A DNA stretch of 64,000 bases from Bradyrhizobium sp. (GTDB lineage Bacteria > Pseudomonadota > Alphaproteobacteria > Rhizobiales > Xanthobacteraceae): the NCBI RefSeq assembly GCF_016219575.1, contig NZ_JACRMG010000009.1:992001-1056000 (forward strand), read 5' to 3'. The notes beneath the pieces are model-generated. The model was not told the origin of the DNA, ran no database searches, and saw only the letters and a list, made by a program, of their open reading frames with translations. Every line of letters begins with the position of its first letter. Position 1 is the first letter of the stretch. The translations under genes and the position numbers were made by a program. Below are positions 46,730 through 57,469 of the stretch, piece by piece.

Positions 46730-48280
46730 ATGCCAAGGTCCATGTTTTCATCCCGTTTCAAACTTAGTTCGCCCGTCCTCCCGATCGCCCTGTGCATGGC
46801 CGTCGTCGCCGGCCTCACCGTGCTGCGCGCAATCTTTGCGACCACGATCGAGCTGCGGGTGGACGAAGCCTATTACTGGACATGGTCGAGGGAGGGCGTC
46901 GTTTCCTTTCTCGACCATCCGCCGCTGATCGCCTGGTTTGTCCGGCTCGGCACCGCGCTGTTCGGCGACAGCAATTTCGGCGTGCGCTTTCCCGGCCTCG
47001 TGGCGATGCTGGTCATGCAAGTGCTGCTGGCCGATATCGTCTGGCGCGTGGTGCGCGACTGGCGCTATGTCATCGCCGCCGTGCTGATGACGGAAGCCGC
47101 GCCGCATTACGGGCTGATGATGGCGAAGATCGCGCCGGATACGGCGCTGATCCCCTGCGAACTCGCCATGATCTGGTCGCTGGTGCGGCTGGCGCAATCC
47201 GGCGATCAACGCTGGTGGATTCCGGCCGGATTGTTCGGCGGGCTGGCGCTCACGGCCAAATACACCGCCATCCTTCTCGCCCCCGCGATCCTCGCCTTCG
47301 TGCTGGTGCCGGCCTGGCGCTGGCGGCAGCTTGCAAGTCCGTATTTCTGGATCGCCACCGCGCTAGCGCTGCTGGTCTTCTCGCCGGTGCTGTACTGGAA
47401 CGCCGCACACGAATGGGCATCGTTCCGATTCCAGCTCGACCGGCCGCCGCAGATATCCGGCTGGACGGCACGCTTCATCGCCGACTTCGTCGGCCAGCAA
47501 TTGGCGCTCGTCGGCGTCCTGCTGCTGCCGGTCGCCGTGGTCGGCGCATCGATGCTCGCCTTCCGCGGCTATCGCAACCGCGACCCGATCGCGATCCTGC
47601 TGTCGACTGCGGTGATCTTCCCGCTGCCGTTCTTTCTCGGGCACGCCCTTTCCACGCGGGTCGGCGACAGCTGGCCGCTGTTCGTCTGGCCGATCGCCTT
47701 CGCCTGCGCGGCGATCAATCTGAAGCAATGGCGGCAGCAAGTGCCGCAGTCGGTCTGGGCGCTGGGCGCGCCGGGCTTCATGGCAGTGGCCATCGCGAGT
47801 GGAATCGCCACCGTCGTCGCGGCTCTCTGGTACTACGTCGCAGGCTCGGCAAATTATCTCGGAAGGAACGACCCGATCGGCAAGGAAGCCACCTTTGCAG
47901 CCGTCGTTGCCGCTGCCGACAGCAAGCGGAAGGAAACCGGCGGCGGCTGGTTCGTCACCTCGGACTACCGCATGTACTCGATGCTGCGCTGGCACCTGCG
48001 CGATACGGTGCCGGTGGTGCAGCTCAACGAGCGCAGCCGGTATATCGGCTTCCGCAATCCCGCGCTCGAGGGCCCGGCCGGGCTCTACGTCGCGCCGAAG
48101 GACAATCCGAGGCCGGCCGTGTGGAGCGGAACCGGCGCCGCCTTGCAGCCGGCCGGGCAAGCCGACCTCGCCTGGCGCGGCACCGTCTTTGACGTCTACG
48201 CCTTTCAGAGGGTGACAGGCTGGCACCCGGTGTTCTCACCGCCGCCCGGCGATCCGCTCTACGCGGCACGCCCGAATTAG
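46730..48280 (+). CDS. Membrane glycosyltransferase, GT39/ArnT-like (PMT_2) family
   Basis: This 516-residue protein has about ten hydrophobic segments. The first periplasmic loop holds the Asp-Glu pair typical of this fold in ELRVDEAYYWTWSREG, and HPPLIAWFVRLGTALFG follows. The family transfers sugars from polyprenyl-phosphate donors to lipid A, lipids or proteins. An ATG four codons later (46742), with AAGG close before it, is an alternative start. It diverges from the MDR gene. Acceptor is unknown. Confidence 0.88.
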   Translation: MPRSMFSSRFKLSSPVLPIALCMAVVAGLTVLRAIFATTIELRVDEAYYWTWSREGVVSFLDHPPLIAWFVRLGTALFGDSNFGVRFPGLVAMLVMQVLLADIVWRVVRDWRYVIAAVLMTEAAPHYGLMMAKIAPDTALIPCELAMIWSLVRLAQSGDQRWWIPAGLFGGLALTAKYTAILLAPAILAFVLVPAWRWRQLASPYFWIATALALLVFSPVLYWNAAHEWASFRFQLDRPPQISGWTARFIADFVGQQLALVGVLLLPVAVVGASMLAFRGYRNRDPIAILLSTAVIFPLPFFLGHALSTRVGDSWPLFVWPIAFACAAINLKQWRQQVPQSVWALGAPGFMAVAIASGIATVVAALWYYVAGSANYLGRNDPIGKEATFAAVVAAADSKRKETGGGWFVTSDYRMYSMLRWHLRDTVPVVQLNERSRYIGFRNPALEGPAGLYVAPKDNPRPAVWSGTGAALQPAGQADLAWRGTVFDVYAFQRVTGWHPVFSPPPGDPLYAARPN

Positions 48281-48312
48281 GTGGAGGACGCCGCACTCAA
48301 TGTGACAAAATG

Positions 48313-48324
48313 GTACCATGGTAC
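48313..48324. promoter_or_regulatory. Perfect 12-base palindrome upstream of the M15-like gene
   Basis: GTACCATGGTAC lies about 100 bases before the M15-like start in the only non-coding gap between it and the glycosyltransferase gene, flanked by AT-richer sequence than its neighbours. It could be an operator. The palindrome is short, so the claim is weak. Confidence 0.35.
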
Positions 48325-48425
48325 GTCGGCGTACCGAATTCGCCATTGTGTGTCCACATTGTGCCGGGAAACTTTGAACCGCGTCGCGTGCTCGATTGTG
48401 CAACCTGGCTTTTGGGGAGGCCCGG

Positions 48426-49577
48426 ATGATGAACCCGCAGCGATTTGCCGTTGCAGCGGTGTTGTGTTTTTCGGCCGTTTACGCCAGCGAGCGCATCGCC
48501 TGGTTTTCCGGCATCGGATCGGCCGGCGCCGCCAGCACTGGCGCGGCACATGTCGTCGACCGCCTCGCACCGTCGCTTGCCGCCAATGTCGCGGTCGTGA
48601 CCAAGCCCGCCGCCCAAGCCCCGGCGGCTGCAGCAGGCAATTTTGCAATCAGCAGCGCCGATGTGGCGACCGCAGCCGAATTGCTGGCCGAAGTCGCCGT
48701 GGAAACGAAGCCCGCCGCGGACAAGCAGCCCAATGTCGTCGTGGCCTCGCTGACCGACCCGGCAGAAGTCTTGCCCGATGCAATGACGTCCGTACAGGCC
48801 GCAGCCCAGGGCGCCGCCGAAGCGCAGCCTCAGGACGCTCCGCGCGGCCGACCCCGCCTCGAAATCGTCGGCGAGTGCCTGGTGGCGGAGGCATGCATCG
48901 ACCAGTACCTGTTTGCGCTCTACGAGCGGACGCCCAAGGAAGACACCATCAAGGAAACCGAGCGGCGCAAGGTGATGGTCAAGCGCAAGGGCAAGCTGGT
49001 GACGGTCACGCGCAGCGTCACCAGGCTGGTCGACAATGATTTCACCTGGAAGGATCCGCATGCGGCGGAACGCGCCGGCATGTCGATGATCGACTACGTC
49101 ATCGGCGGCATGGAGAAGAGCTTCAAGCTGAAGCTGTTCTACATGCTGCAGGCAGCCGAGAACGCCGGGCTGCAACCCGGCATCACCAGCGCCTTCCGCG
49201 ACGACTATCGCCAGTCCATCGCCAGCGGCCTGAAGGCGGCAAGCAACAGGTCGTTCCATGGCGGCAGCACGCGTGGCGGCTATGGCCACGGGCTTGCGGC
49301 CGACATCGTCAGCGTCAACGGCGCGAGCCGCGCACAGCGCTGGGTCTCGACCGAAGCGCTGTGGAAATGGGTCGATGCGAACGGCAAGCAGTACGGGATC
49401 GGGCGTCCCTATCTCGGCCGCGACCCGCCGCATGTCGGCCCGACCGACGGCCAGGAATATACGTCCCGCCGCGGCGGGACCAAGGCCGCCGACGTCAGGA
49501 AGCGCGGCAAGCAGGCGGCGCAGGGCAAGCCCGCTCCGGCGAACGCACCCGCCCGGCGCGTCGCAGCCGCCATGTAA
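48426..49577 (+). CDS. M15-like D,D-carboxypeptidase/endopeptidase-like exported protein
   Basis: This 383-residue protein has a hydrophobic N-terminus (FAVAAVLCFSAVYA), an Ala-rich spacer (about residues 25-130) and a C-terminal domain (about residues 220-350) resembling M15 peptidases, with FYMLQAAENAGLQPGITSAFR, YGHGLAADIVSVNG and the His in GRDPPHVGPTDG. The usual SxHxxGxAxD motif is changed (HGLAAD), so activity is uncertain. A GGGGAGG box fixes the start at 48426. The tail is basic. The gene converges on eno. Confidence 0.75.
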   Translation: MMNPQRFAVAAVLCFSAVYASERIAWFSGIGSAGAASTGAAHVVDRLAPSLAANVAVVTKPAAQAPAAAAGNFAISSADVATAAELLAEVAVETKPAADKQPNVVVASLTDPAEVLPDAMTSVQAAAQGAAEAQPQDAPRGRPRLEIVGECLVAEACIDQYLFALYERTPKEDTIKETERRKVMVKRKGKLVTVTRSVTRLVDNDFTWKDPHAAERAGMSMIDYVIGGMEKSFKLKLFYMLQAAENAGLQPGITSAFRDDYRQSIASGLKAASNRSFHGGSTRGGYGHGLAADIVSVNGASRAQRWVSTEALWKWVDANGKQYGIGRPYLGRDPPHVGPTDGQEYTSRRGGTKAADVRKRGKQAAQGKPAPANAPARRVAAAM

Positions 49578-49607
49578 CGCAGACCCGCCGGCAACCGACG
49601 GCGCGGA

Positions 49608-50936
<1,329 letters not shown>

Positions 50937-51068
50937 TTACACGGCGCGCAAGCAAATGTGAACGCTCTCGCCGCGGCCGGCATGGGACGCTTCGATGTGG
51001 TAGCGTTATGCTTCTCAAAGGTTGATCCAAGCGTCGAAACCTTCCCATTCAGAAGCCGGGGTAACGCC

Positions 51069-52055
51069 ATGAATCGCCGCAAGTTTCTCACCGCAACGAC
51101 TGCCGCATTCCTGGCTACCCCAGCGCTGCTGTGCCCCGTTCGCGCGCAGGAAGGCCCGTTCCGGGTGAAATACTTCGCCGTGGCCCCCGGATCGGGTTCG
51201 CGCGACACGGCGACCGCCCCTGACGGGACGATCTGGTATTGCGGCCAGCGCAACGGCACGCTGGGCCGGCTCGACCCCCGCGACGGCTCGTACAAGCAGA
51301 TCGATCTCGGCAAGGGCGCAGCACCCCACGGCGTCATCATCGGCCCCGACGGCGCGGCCTGGATCACCGAGGGCGGCCAGAATGCGATTGCGCGGGTCGA
51401 TCCCGGCGACCACAAGGTGCGATTGTTCCGTCTGCCCGAGAAGGATGCCTACGCCAATCTCAACACCGGCCTGTTCGACAAGAACGGGATTTACTGGTTC
51501 ACGGGACAGAGCGGCATCTACGGCCGGCTCGATCCGAAATCCGGCGACATGGCGGTGTTCAAGTCGCCGCGCGGCCGCGGCACCTACGGCATCACCATCA
51601 CGCCGAAGGGCGACATCTGGTACGCCTCGCTCGCCGGCAATCATATCGCGAAAATCGATCCCTCCACCGGCAACGCCACGGTGGTCGAGCCGCCGACGCC
51701 GAACCAGGGCGCGCGGCGGGTGTGGTCGGATTCGAAGGGACGCATCTGGGTCAGCGAATGGAACAGCGGCAATGTGTCGGTGCACGATCCCGCCGACAAT
51801 TCCTGGAAAGCCTGGAAGCTGCCGGGCACCGGTCCCCGCACCTATGCCGTCTATGTCGACGAGAAGGACAAGGTCTGGCTGACGGACTTTGGCGCCAACG
51901 CCATCGTGCGCTTCGACCCCATCACCGAAAAATTCGACGCCTTCCCGAGCGACATGTCGGGCGCCAATGTCCGGCACCTCGCGGGCAAGCCCGGCGAGGT
52001 CTGGGGCGGTGAATCCGGCACCAACCGCCTGGTGCGGATCCAGACCGTCGCGTGA
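51069..52055 (+). CDS. Vgb/streptogramin-lyase-like exported beta-propeller
   Basis: This 328-residue protein has a twin-arginine-type signal (MNRRKFLTATTAAFLATPAL) and six or so propeller blades of the form DGTIWYCGQRNGTLGRLDP, DGAAWITEGGQNAIARVDP, GDIWYASLAGNHIAKIDP and DKVWLTDFGANAIVRFDP. That is the Vgb family fold. Virginiamycin lyase activity is not implied; most relatives are of unknown role. Its stop overlaps the GTG start of a c-type cytochrome, so the two are translated together. Confidence 0.85.
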   Translation: MNRRKFLTATTAAFLATPALLCPVRAQEGPFRVKYFAVAPGSGSRDTATAPDGTIWYCGQRNGTLGRLDPRDGSYKQIDLGKGAAPHGVIIGPDGAAWITEGGQNAIARVDPGDHKVRLFRLPEKDAYANLNTGLFDKNGIYWFTGQSGIYGRLDPKSGDMAVFKSPRGRGTYGITITPKGDIWYASLAGNHIAKIDPSTGNATVVEPPTPNQGARRVWSDSKGRIWVSEWNSGNVSVHDPADNSWKAWKLPGTGPRTYAVYVDEKDKVWLTDFGANAIVRFDPITEKFDAFPSDMSGANVRHLAGKPGEVWGGESGTNRLVRIQTVA

Positions 52056-52417
52056 AATCGCTGGCGTGCCTGCTGCTGCTGCTGATCCCCGTCGCCGCCT
52101 CGGCGGATGACGGCGCAAGACTGTTCACGCCCTGCCGCGCCTGCCACAGCCTCGATCCAGCCGACCGGGGACTGCCCGGCCCCAACCTGTCCGGCCTGAT
52201 CGGCCGCAAGGTCGGCGGCGATGCAGCGTTCGACTATTCGCCGGTGCTGCGCAAGGCGAACACGGACGGCCTGCGCTGGGACGCCGGGAAGCTCGACCGC
52301 TTCCTCGCCGATCCCGCCGAAATGTTTCCGGGGCTGTGGATGTCCCTCCGCGGCGTCGAGGATGCCGCCGATCGCGCCGCACTGGTGCGCTTCGTGTCCG
52401 ACCCCGCCTCGCGTTGA
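52052..52417 (+). CDS. Small class I c-type cytochrome
   Basis: This 121-residue exported protein has a signal peptide (LACLLLLLIPVAASA) and one heme-attachment site (PCRACHS, CxxCH) followed by the class I pattern GPNLSGLIGRKVGGD; the sixth ligand is probably Met in FPGLWMSLRG. The start is GTG at 52052, overlapping the upstream stop (GTGA). It is likely an electron acceptor or partner for the propeller protein. Confidence 0.88.
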   Translation: MKSLACLLLLLIPVAASADDGARLFTPCRACHSLDPADRGLPGPNLSGLIGRKVGGDAAFDYSPVLRKANTDGLRWDAGKLDRFLADPAEMFPGLWMSLRGVEDAADRAALVRFVSDPASR

Positions 52418-52470
52418 TAGTTGACGCCTTGCGTCCCTTGCGCCAATGACGGCCCTGAAGGACCAACATC

Positions 52471-52923
52471 ATGGCGAAGAAATCCCTGCAACTCGGCCGC
52501 GCCGTGGAGTGGCCGGACAGTCCGGAGAAGGCGACGCTGGACCGCGTGCCCAATCCGCAAGCCGGCACCAATTACGTGGTGCGCTTCACCGCGCCGGAAT
52601 TCACCTCGCTCTGCCCGGTGACGGGACAGCCTGACTTCGCGCATCTGGTGATCGACTATGTGCCGGGCCGTTGGCTACTGGAATCCAAGTCGCTCAAGCT
52701 CTACGTCGCGAGCTTCCGCAATCACGGCGCCTTCCACGAGGACTGCACCGTGATGATCGGCAAGCGCATCGCCGATGAAGTCAAGCCGAAGTGGCTGCGC
52801 ATCGGCGGCTACTGGTATCCGCGCGGCGGCATCCCGATCGACGTGTTCTGGCAGACCGGCAGGTTGCCGAAGGGCATGTGGGTGCCCGACCAGGGCGTCG
52901 CGCCCTATCGCGGGCGGGGGTAA
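52471..52923 (+). CDS. queF: NADPH-dependent 7-cyano-7-deazaguanine reductase
   Basis: This 150-residue T-fold enzyme reduces preQ0 to preQ1 in queuosine synthesis. The catalytic Cys lies in [19 protein letters not shown], and the YqeF-type signature is [19 protein letters not shown]. It is the short single-domain (unimodular) form. GAAGGA lies before the ATG. No other queuosine genes are adjacent. Confidence 0.96.
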   Translation: MAKKSLQLGRAVEWPDSPEKATLDRVPNPQAGTNYVVRFTAPEFTSLCPVTGQPDFAHLVIDYVPGRWLLESKSLKLYVASFRNHGAFHEDCTVMIGKRIADEVKPKWLRIGGYWYPRGGIPIDVFWQTGRLPKGMWVPDQGVAPYRGRG

Positions 52924-53115
52924 CGAGCCCCACCGCTCGGGATCGAGACCTCGTTCGGCCTGGAGTGTCACTAAAGTCGGATACCGGCCGCGATGGCGGC
53001 ATCCGAGTATTGCGCGCTTGCCGCGTCAATTTGAACACTGCGGGGCTGGATAACAATGGCGATAATGACCGTTGGCGGCAGGCCGCAACGACGGCAGCCC
53101 AATGGGAGGAGTGGA

Positions 53116-54273
53116 ATGATCAAGTCCGTTATCAAGCTTGCGGCGATTGCCTTGGCCGGGACCGCAGTCACGGCATCGGGCGCGGTGGCGCAAGTCAAGC
53201 TGCCGCCGACGATCACGATGACCGCCTATGACACGGGCACGTCCGGCTTCAACATCACGGTCGCCATCGGCAAGATGATGAAGGACAAATACGGCGCGGA
53301 TGCGCGCGTGCTGCCCGCCGGCAACGACGTCGCCCGCCTGCAGCCGCTGCGCGCCAACCGCGCCTCGATCTCGGCCATGGGCGTCGGCGTCTTCTTCGCC
53401 CAGGAAGGCTTGTTCGAATTTGCGACCAAGGAATGGGGACCCCAGCCGCTGCAGATCACGCTGAGCTCGGTCGATTGCAATGGCCTTTCGCTGGCGGTCG
53501 CCGGCGACGTCGGCGTAAAGACGATGGCGGATCTGAAGGGCAAGCGCGTCGGTTTCGTCGTCGGCTCGCCTGCGCTCAATCAGAATGCGCTGGCGATGCT
53601 GGCCTTCGCCGGGATCACGGCCAAGGATGTCAAGATCGTCGAATTCGCGAGCAACAACGCGATGTGGAAAGGCGCCAACAACAACGATGTCGATGCCATG
53701 TTCGGCTCGACCATCGCGGGGCCTGCCAAGGAGCTGCAGACCTCGCCGCGCGGCATCTTCTGGCCGCCGCTGCCGCACGCCGACAAGGCAGGCTGGGAAC
53801 GGGTGCGCAAGATCGGACCGTTCTTCACCGAGCACAATGCCACCTGCGGCGCCGGCGATTTCTCAAAGGACAAGCCGGTCCAGATGGGCACCTACCCCTA
53901 TCCGATCTACACCGTCTACGCGAACCAGCCTGAAGCCGACGTCTACATGCTGACCAAGGCGCTGATCGAGGGTTATGACGGCTACAAGGACGGCGCGCCG
54001 GGCGCCAGCGGGCTCGCCGTGAAAACGCAAACCAAGAACTGGGCCGTGCCGGTGCACCCGGGTGCGGTCAAGGCGCTGAAGGAAGCCGGGGTCTGGAGCG
54101 ACGACCAGGACAAGCACAACAAGGCCCTGTTCAAGCGCCAGGACGTTCTGCTCGCCGCATGGGCAGATTTCAACAAGGGCAATCCGTCATCGGATGCGGC
54201 GAAATTCACCGAGGAATGGATGACGGCGCGCAAGGCGGCGCTCGCCAAGGCCGGCATGGTTGACAACTTCTGA
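53116..54273 (+). CDS. TAXI-family TRAP transporter solute-binding protein
   Basis: This 385-residue periplasmic protein has a signal peptide (ending GAVAQ) and the TAXI-type start TITMTAYDTGTSGFNITVAIG. Typical regions are LKGKRVGFVVGSPALNQNAL and YPYPIYTVYANQPEADVYMLTKALIEGY. A GGGAGGAG box immediately precedes the ATG at 53116, so I preferred it to an upstream in-frame start. No DctM-type permease is adjacent, so the transport partner must lie elsewhere. Ligand unknown. Confidence 0.9.
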   Translation: MIKSVIKLAAIALAGTAVTASGAVAQVKLPPTITMTAYDTGTSGFNITVAIGKMMKDKYGADARVLPAGNDVARLQPLRANRASISAMGVGVFFAQEGLFEFATKEWGPQPLQITLSSVDCNGLSLAVAGDVGVKTMADLKGKRVGFVVGSPALNQNALAMLAFAGITAKDVKIVEFASNNAMWKGANNNDVDAMFGSTIAGPAKELQTSPRGIFWPPLPHADKAGWERVRKIGPFFTEHNATCGAGDFSKDKPVQMGTYPYPIYTVYANQPEADVYMLTKALIEGYDGYKDGAPGASGLAVKTQTKNWAVPVHPGAVKALKEAGVWSDDQDKHNKALFKRQDVLLAAWADFNKGNPSSDAAKFTEEWMTARKAALAKAGMVDNF

Positions 54274-54306
54274 CGAGAAACACTCGAGTCATGGCCTCGC
54301 TTTCGG

Positions 54307-54331
54307 CCGCAGGTGGGTTGCCCACCTGCGG
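54307..54331. terminator. Strong hairpin between convergent genes
   Basis: A perfect 11-base stem, CCGCAGGTGGG and CCCACCTGCGG, with a three-base loop TTG lies between the stops of the TAXI gene and the glutaminase fusion gene. No T-run follows on either strand, but position and stability fit a bidirectional terminator. Confidence 0.65.
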
Positions 54332-54346
54332 GGACCCGGCGCGCTG

Positions 54347-56221
54347 TCAGTACGCGCTGAGCAGGTCGACTTTGGCATTCGCCAGAATCAGCCGGCGCGC
54401 CAGCAGGGCTGAGAGGTTTCGCATGATTTTCATTGATATCTGCGGATGCAGCTGCCGGTAATCGGCGAACGCATCGAGCGGCAATTCCAGGCATTTCACG
54501 TCGGTATCCGCCCAGACGTCCGCGCTGCGGTGCTGCTCGATGATCGCCATTTCGCCGAACTCCATGCCGGGTCCGAGCGAGGCGAGCCGCACGCCGCTTG
54601 GCAGCTTGACGCTGACCATTCCGCTTTGCAGGAAGAACAGCGAGTTGGCAGGCTCGCCGGCGGCGATGATGCGCTGGCCGGTTTCGTAGCGCCGCGTGGT
54701 CGAGAGCTCGGCGAGGGCTGCGATCTCCTCCGGCGCGAGCTCGGCGAGCAGCGCCTGCTCGCCGAGATGGGCGGTCTCCTTTGAAATCGTGAAGCCGCCG
54801 TAGCGGTAGATCACCTGGTCCTCGGCCCATTCGATGGCGTCGTCGAGCACGGCAAAATGCCGGAGTTTCCGGGGATCGCCGACGCGGGCGCGAATGGCCG
54901 GCAGGACCGCCGATGTGGCCTCGACACCGGTGATGATGGCGGTGACGCCGGCATTGCCGAGCACCGTCAGATTCTCGCCGAGCAATTGTGCGCCGGCAGC
55001 GGTGAGATCGGGCACCCGGCGGAAATCGAGGATCAACAGCGGCGCGTTCGGCGGCTCGCTGGAGAGCCGGCGGGTGATGTAGTCGATCGCGGCGAAGTTG
55101 AGCGCGCCGACCAGTTCGATGACGCGGATGTCGCCGTGGCGCTCGTCCAGGATCTGCTGCTCATGCGGCTGGCGGCTGCGGCGCGAGGAAATGCCGAGGA
55201 CGTCGTAGTCGGCAATGATGCAGGTACGCACGTCGGCGCTGCGGTTGAGCATGTGCAGGTCGAAACGCGCCGACAGCGCCTCGCACACCTTCAGGCCGCG
55301 CACGCTGTTGAAGTGGTCGTCGAGCAGCGGCGAAAACGTGCCGAGTCCCATCTGCGACGGCAGCGCCGCGACGATGCCGCCCCCTACCCCGCTCTTGGCG
55401 GGGATGCCGACGCGGTAAATCCACTCGCCGGCATAGTCATACATGCCCGAACTCGTCATGACAGACAGCGTGCGGGCGACGATGTGCGGCGTGATCACCT
55501 GCACCCCCGTCAGCGGATTGACGCCGCGATTGGCCAGCGTTGCCGCCATGACCGCGAGATCGCGCGCGGTGACGAGGATGGCGCATTGCCGGAAGTAAGT
55601 GTCGAGCACGGCGTCGACGTCGCCCTGCACCACCGAATAGTTGCGGAGCAGCCAGGCGATGGCGCGGTTGCGATTGCCGGTCTCGGCCTCTGAGGCATGC
55701 ACGGCATCGTCGACGCCAAGCTCGCGGCCGGCGAACTGGCTGAGCTTCGCGCGCACGCGCTCGAAGGCGCCGTCACCCTCGACCTGATGAATCAGGCCGG
55801 AGCATGCGATGGCGCCGGCATTGACCATCGGATTGAACGGCCGGTTGTCGTTGGTGAGCCGGATCGAATTGAAGGCATCGCCGCTCGGCTCGACGCCGAT
55901 TGCGGCCCCAACGCGCTCCTCACCCACCAGCTCCAGCGCAAGCGCGAACACGAAGGCCTTCGAGACCGACTGTATAGTGAAGGGTACCGCGCTGTCGCCG
56001 GCCTCGTAAACGTGGCCATCGATGGTGACGAGGCCGATGCCGAAATGGTCGGGATTGGCTTGCTTGAGTTGCGGAATGTAATCGGCCACCGCGCCGGAAT
56101 TATCCGCCTTGAATTCCTCGTAGCACCCCGTCAGGAAGCGCTGCAGCGGCGGCTCGGTGGCATAGCCACTGAGTCGGGCAGATGGGTTGGCATGGGGGGT
56201 GCGAAAAGTTTGGGCATCCAT
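54347..56221 (-). CDS. glsA: Glutaminase fused to STAS and cyclic-nucleotide-binding domains
   Basis: This 624-residue protein has three parts. The first (about residues 25-315) is a complete glutaminase: S85-x-x-K88 in TIQSVSKAFVF, NDNRPFNPMVNAGAIACSG and GIPAKSGVGGGI. The second (about 360-455) is a STAS domain (DIRVIELVGALNFAAIDYI, LLILDFRRVPDLTAAGA). The third (about 490-610) is a cyclic-nucleotide-binding fold with the phosphate-cassette FGEMAIIEQHRSADVW, including the conserved Glu and Arg. Glutaminase converts glutamine to glutamate and ammonia. The tail domains suggest control by ligand or partner. It lies downstream of an MFS gene and kdsA. Confidence 0.88.
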   Translation of the reverse strand: MDAQTFRTPHANPSARLSGYATEPPLQRFLTGCYEEFKADNSGAVADYIPQLKQANPDHFGIGLVTIDGHVYEAGDSAVPFTIQSVSKAFVFALALELVGEERVGAAIGVEPSGDAFNSIRLTNDNRPFNPMVNAGAIACSGLIHQVEGDGAFERVRAKLSQFAGRELGVDDAVHASEAETGNRNRAIAWLLRNYSVVQGDVDAVLDTYFRQCAILVTARDLAVMAATLANRGVNPLTGVQVITPHIVARTLSVMTSSGMYDYAGEWIYRVGIPAKSGVGGGIVAALPSQMGLGTFSPLLDDHFNSVRGLKVCEALSARFDLHMLNRSADVRTCIIADYDVLGISSRRSRQPHEQQILDERHGDIRVIELVGALNFAAIDYITRRLSSEPPNAPLLILDFRRVPDLTAAGAQLLGENLTVLGNAGVTAIITGVEATSAVLPAIRARVGDPRKLRHFAVLDDAIEWAEDQVIYRYGGFTISKETAHLGEQALLAELAPEEIAALAELSTTRRYETGQRIIAAGEPANSLFFLQSGMVSVKLPSGVRLASLGPGMEFGEMAIIEQHRSADVWADTDVKCLELPLDAFADYRQLHPQISMKIMRNLSALLARRLILANAKVDLLSAY

Positions 56222-56281
56222 ATCGCCACAACTCAAGCAATCCGCGTGCCATGGAGGTTCCGCAGACGGTACGCGGGTGCG

Positions 56282-57469
56282 TCACTCGGCAGCAACGTCG
56301 GCGGGCCTGCGCTGCCGCAGCAGCCGCGCGCAGGCAAAGCCGAGCGCGATCATGATCGCGGCCGCGGTCAGCAGCGTCGGAATCTTGCCGGCCTGCTCAA
56401 GGCCGAAGCCATAGGCGATGGGGCCGAACGTCTGGCCCATGAAGAAGAAGAACGAATGCAGCGCCAGCGCCGTGGCGCGGGCCTCGACGGAAAGCTCGCT
56501 GGCAAACACCTGGATGCAGCCGTGGATCATGTAGAAGCCCCAGCCCATCAACAGCAGACAGGCGAGTTGGATCTTCCAGTCCGGGCCGAAGGCAACGGCG
56601 GCAAGTTGCAGTCCCACCAGCGAGGCGCCCGCGACCATCATGCCGCGCATGCCGAGCCGCGGCAGGAAGCGCGACACCGTCAGCGTGTAGAACAATCCGC
56701 CGACGGCAAAGCCCGCGATCACGATACCTGCGATGGAGAGTCTGACTTCGCCGAGATCGAACAGGAACGAGGCGATGTACGGAAACAGGCCGAGCACGCA
56801 GCAGCCCTCGATGAACACCGCCGCGTAGCAGTATCTTGCATTCGGGTTGGAGAAGATGGTGCGGTAGCCCTGCCGGATGGCGGAAAATCCGGCGTGCGGC
56901 GGCCGCGCCAGGGCCGCTCCCCGGAAGCCCGCGGCGATCACGATCGACGAGGCGATCACGAGCACGCCGAGCAGCACCAGCACGCCGCGCCAGCCGAGCA
57001 GGTCGCCGATCAGGCCCGACAGCGTGGCGCCGAGCAGGTTGCCTGCCATCGAGCCCGCCAGCGTGCGTCCGATCGCGACCTGACGCTTGTCGGGACCGAC
57101 GAGGTCGCTGACCAGCGACAGCGAGACCGGAAACACGCCGCCGGAAGCGATGCCGGCGAGGATGCGCGTGACGAACAGCATGGTGTACGAGTTCGACAGT
57201 GCGCCGAGGATATTGGCGAGGCCGAGCAGCACGAGGCAGATCGTCATCAGCCGCGCCTTGCCGAACATGTCGGCGGCAGCCCCCAGCACCGGTTGCACGA
57301 TCGCGAAGGTGAAGGCGAACACGGCCGAGAAACCCGCCGCACTCGCGATGCTCACGCCGAATTCGCTGGCGACATGCGGCAGGACGGGATCGAGCGCGCG
57401 GCCGGAAAGGCTCGCAGCAAACGTCGTCAGCGCGATGATGTTCAGGGCTGGCGGAAGCGAGGACGTCAC
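56282..57469 (-). CDS. MFS transporter (12-TM, AraJ/DHA1-like)
   Basis: This 395-residue transporter has about twelve hydrophobic segments. It contains motif A-like loop sequences ([17 protein letters not shown]) and [20 protein letters not shown], typical of drug or metabolite exporters of the DHA1 group. The start is GTG at 57469, overlapping the kdsA stop by four bases (GTGA), so it is coupled to kdsA. Substrate unknown. The glutaminase fusion gene follows 60 bases later. Confidence 0.87.
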   Translation of the reverse strand: MTSSLPPALNIIALTTFAASLSGRALDPVLPHVASEFGVSIASAAGFSAVFAFTFAIVQPVLGAAADMFGKARLMTICLVLLGLANILGALSNSYTMLFVTRILAGIASGGVFPVSLSLVSDLVGPDKRQVAIGRTLAGSMAGNLLGATLSGLIGDLLGWRGVLVLLGVLVIASSIVIAAGFRGAALARPPHAGFSAIRQGYRTIFSNPNARYCYAAVFIEGCCVLGLFPYIASFLFDLGEVRLSIAGIVIAGFAVGGLFYTLTVSRFLPRLGMRGMMVAGASLVGLQLAAVAFGPDWKIQLACLLLMGWGFYMIHGCIQVFASELSVEARATALALHSFFFFMGQTFGPIAYGFGLEQAGKIPTLLTAAAIMIALGFACARLLRQRRPADVAAE

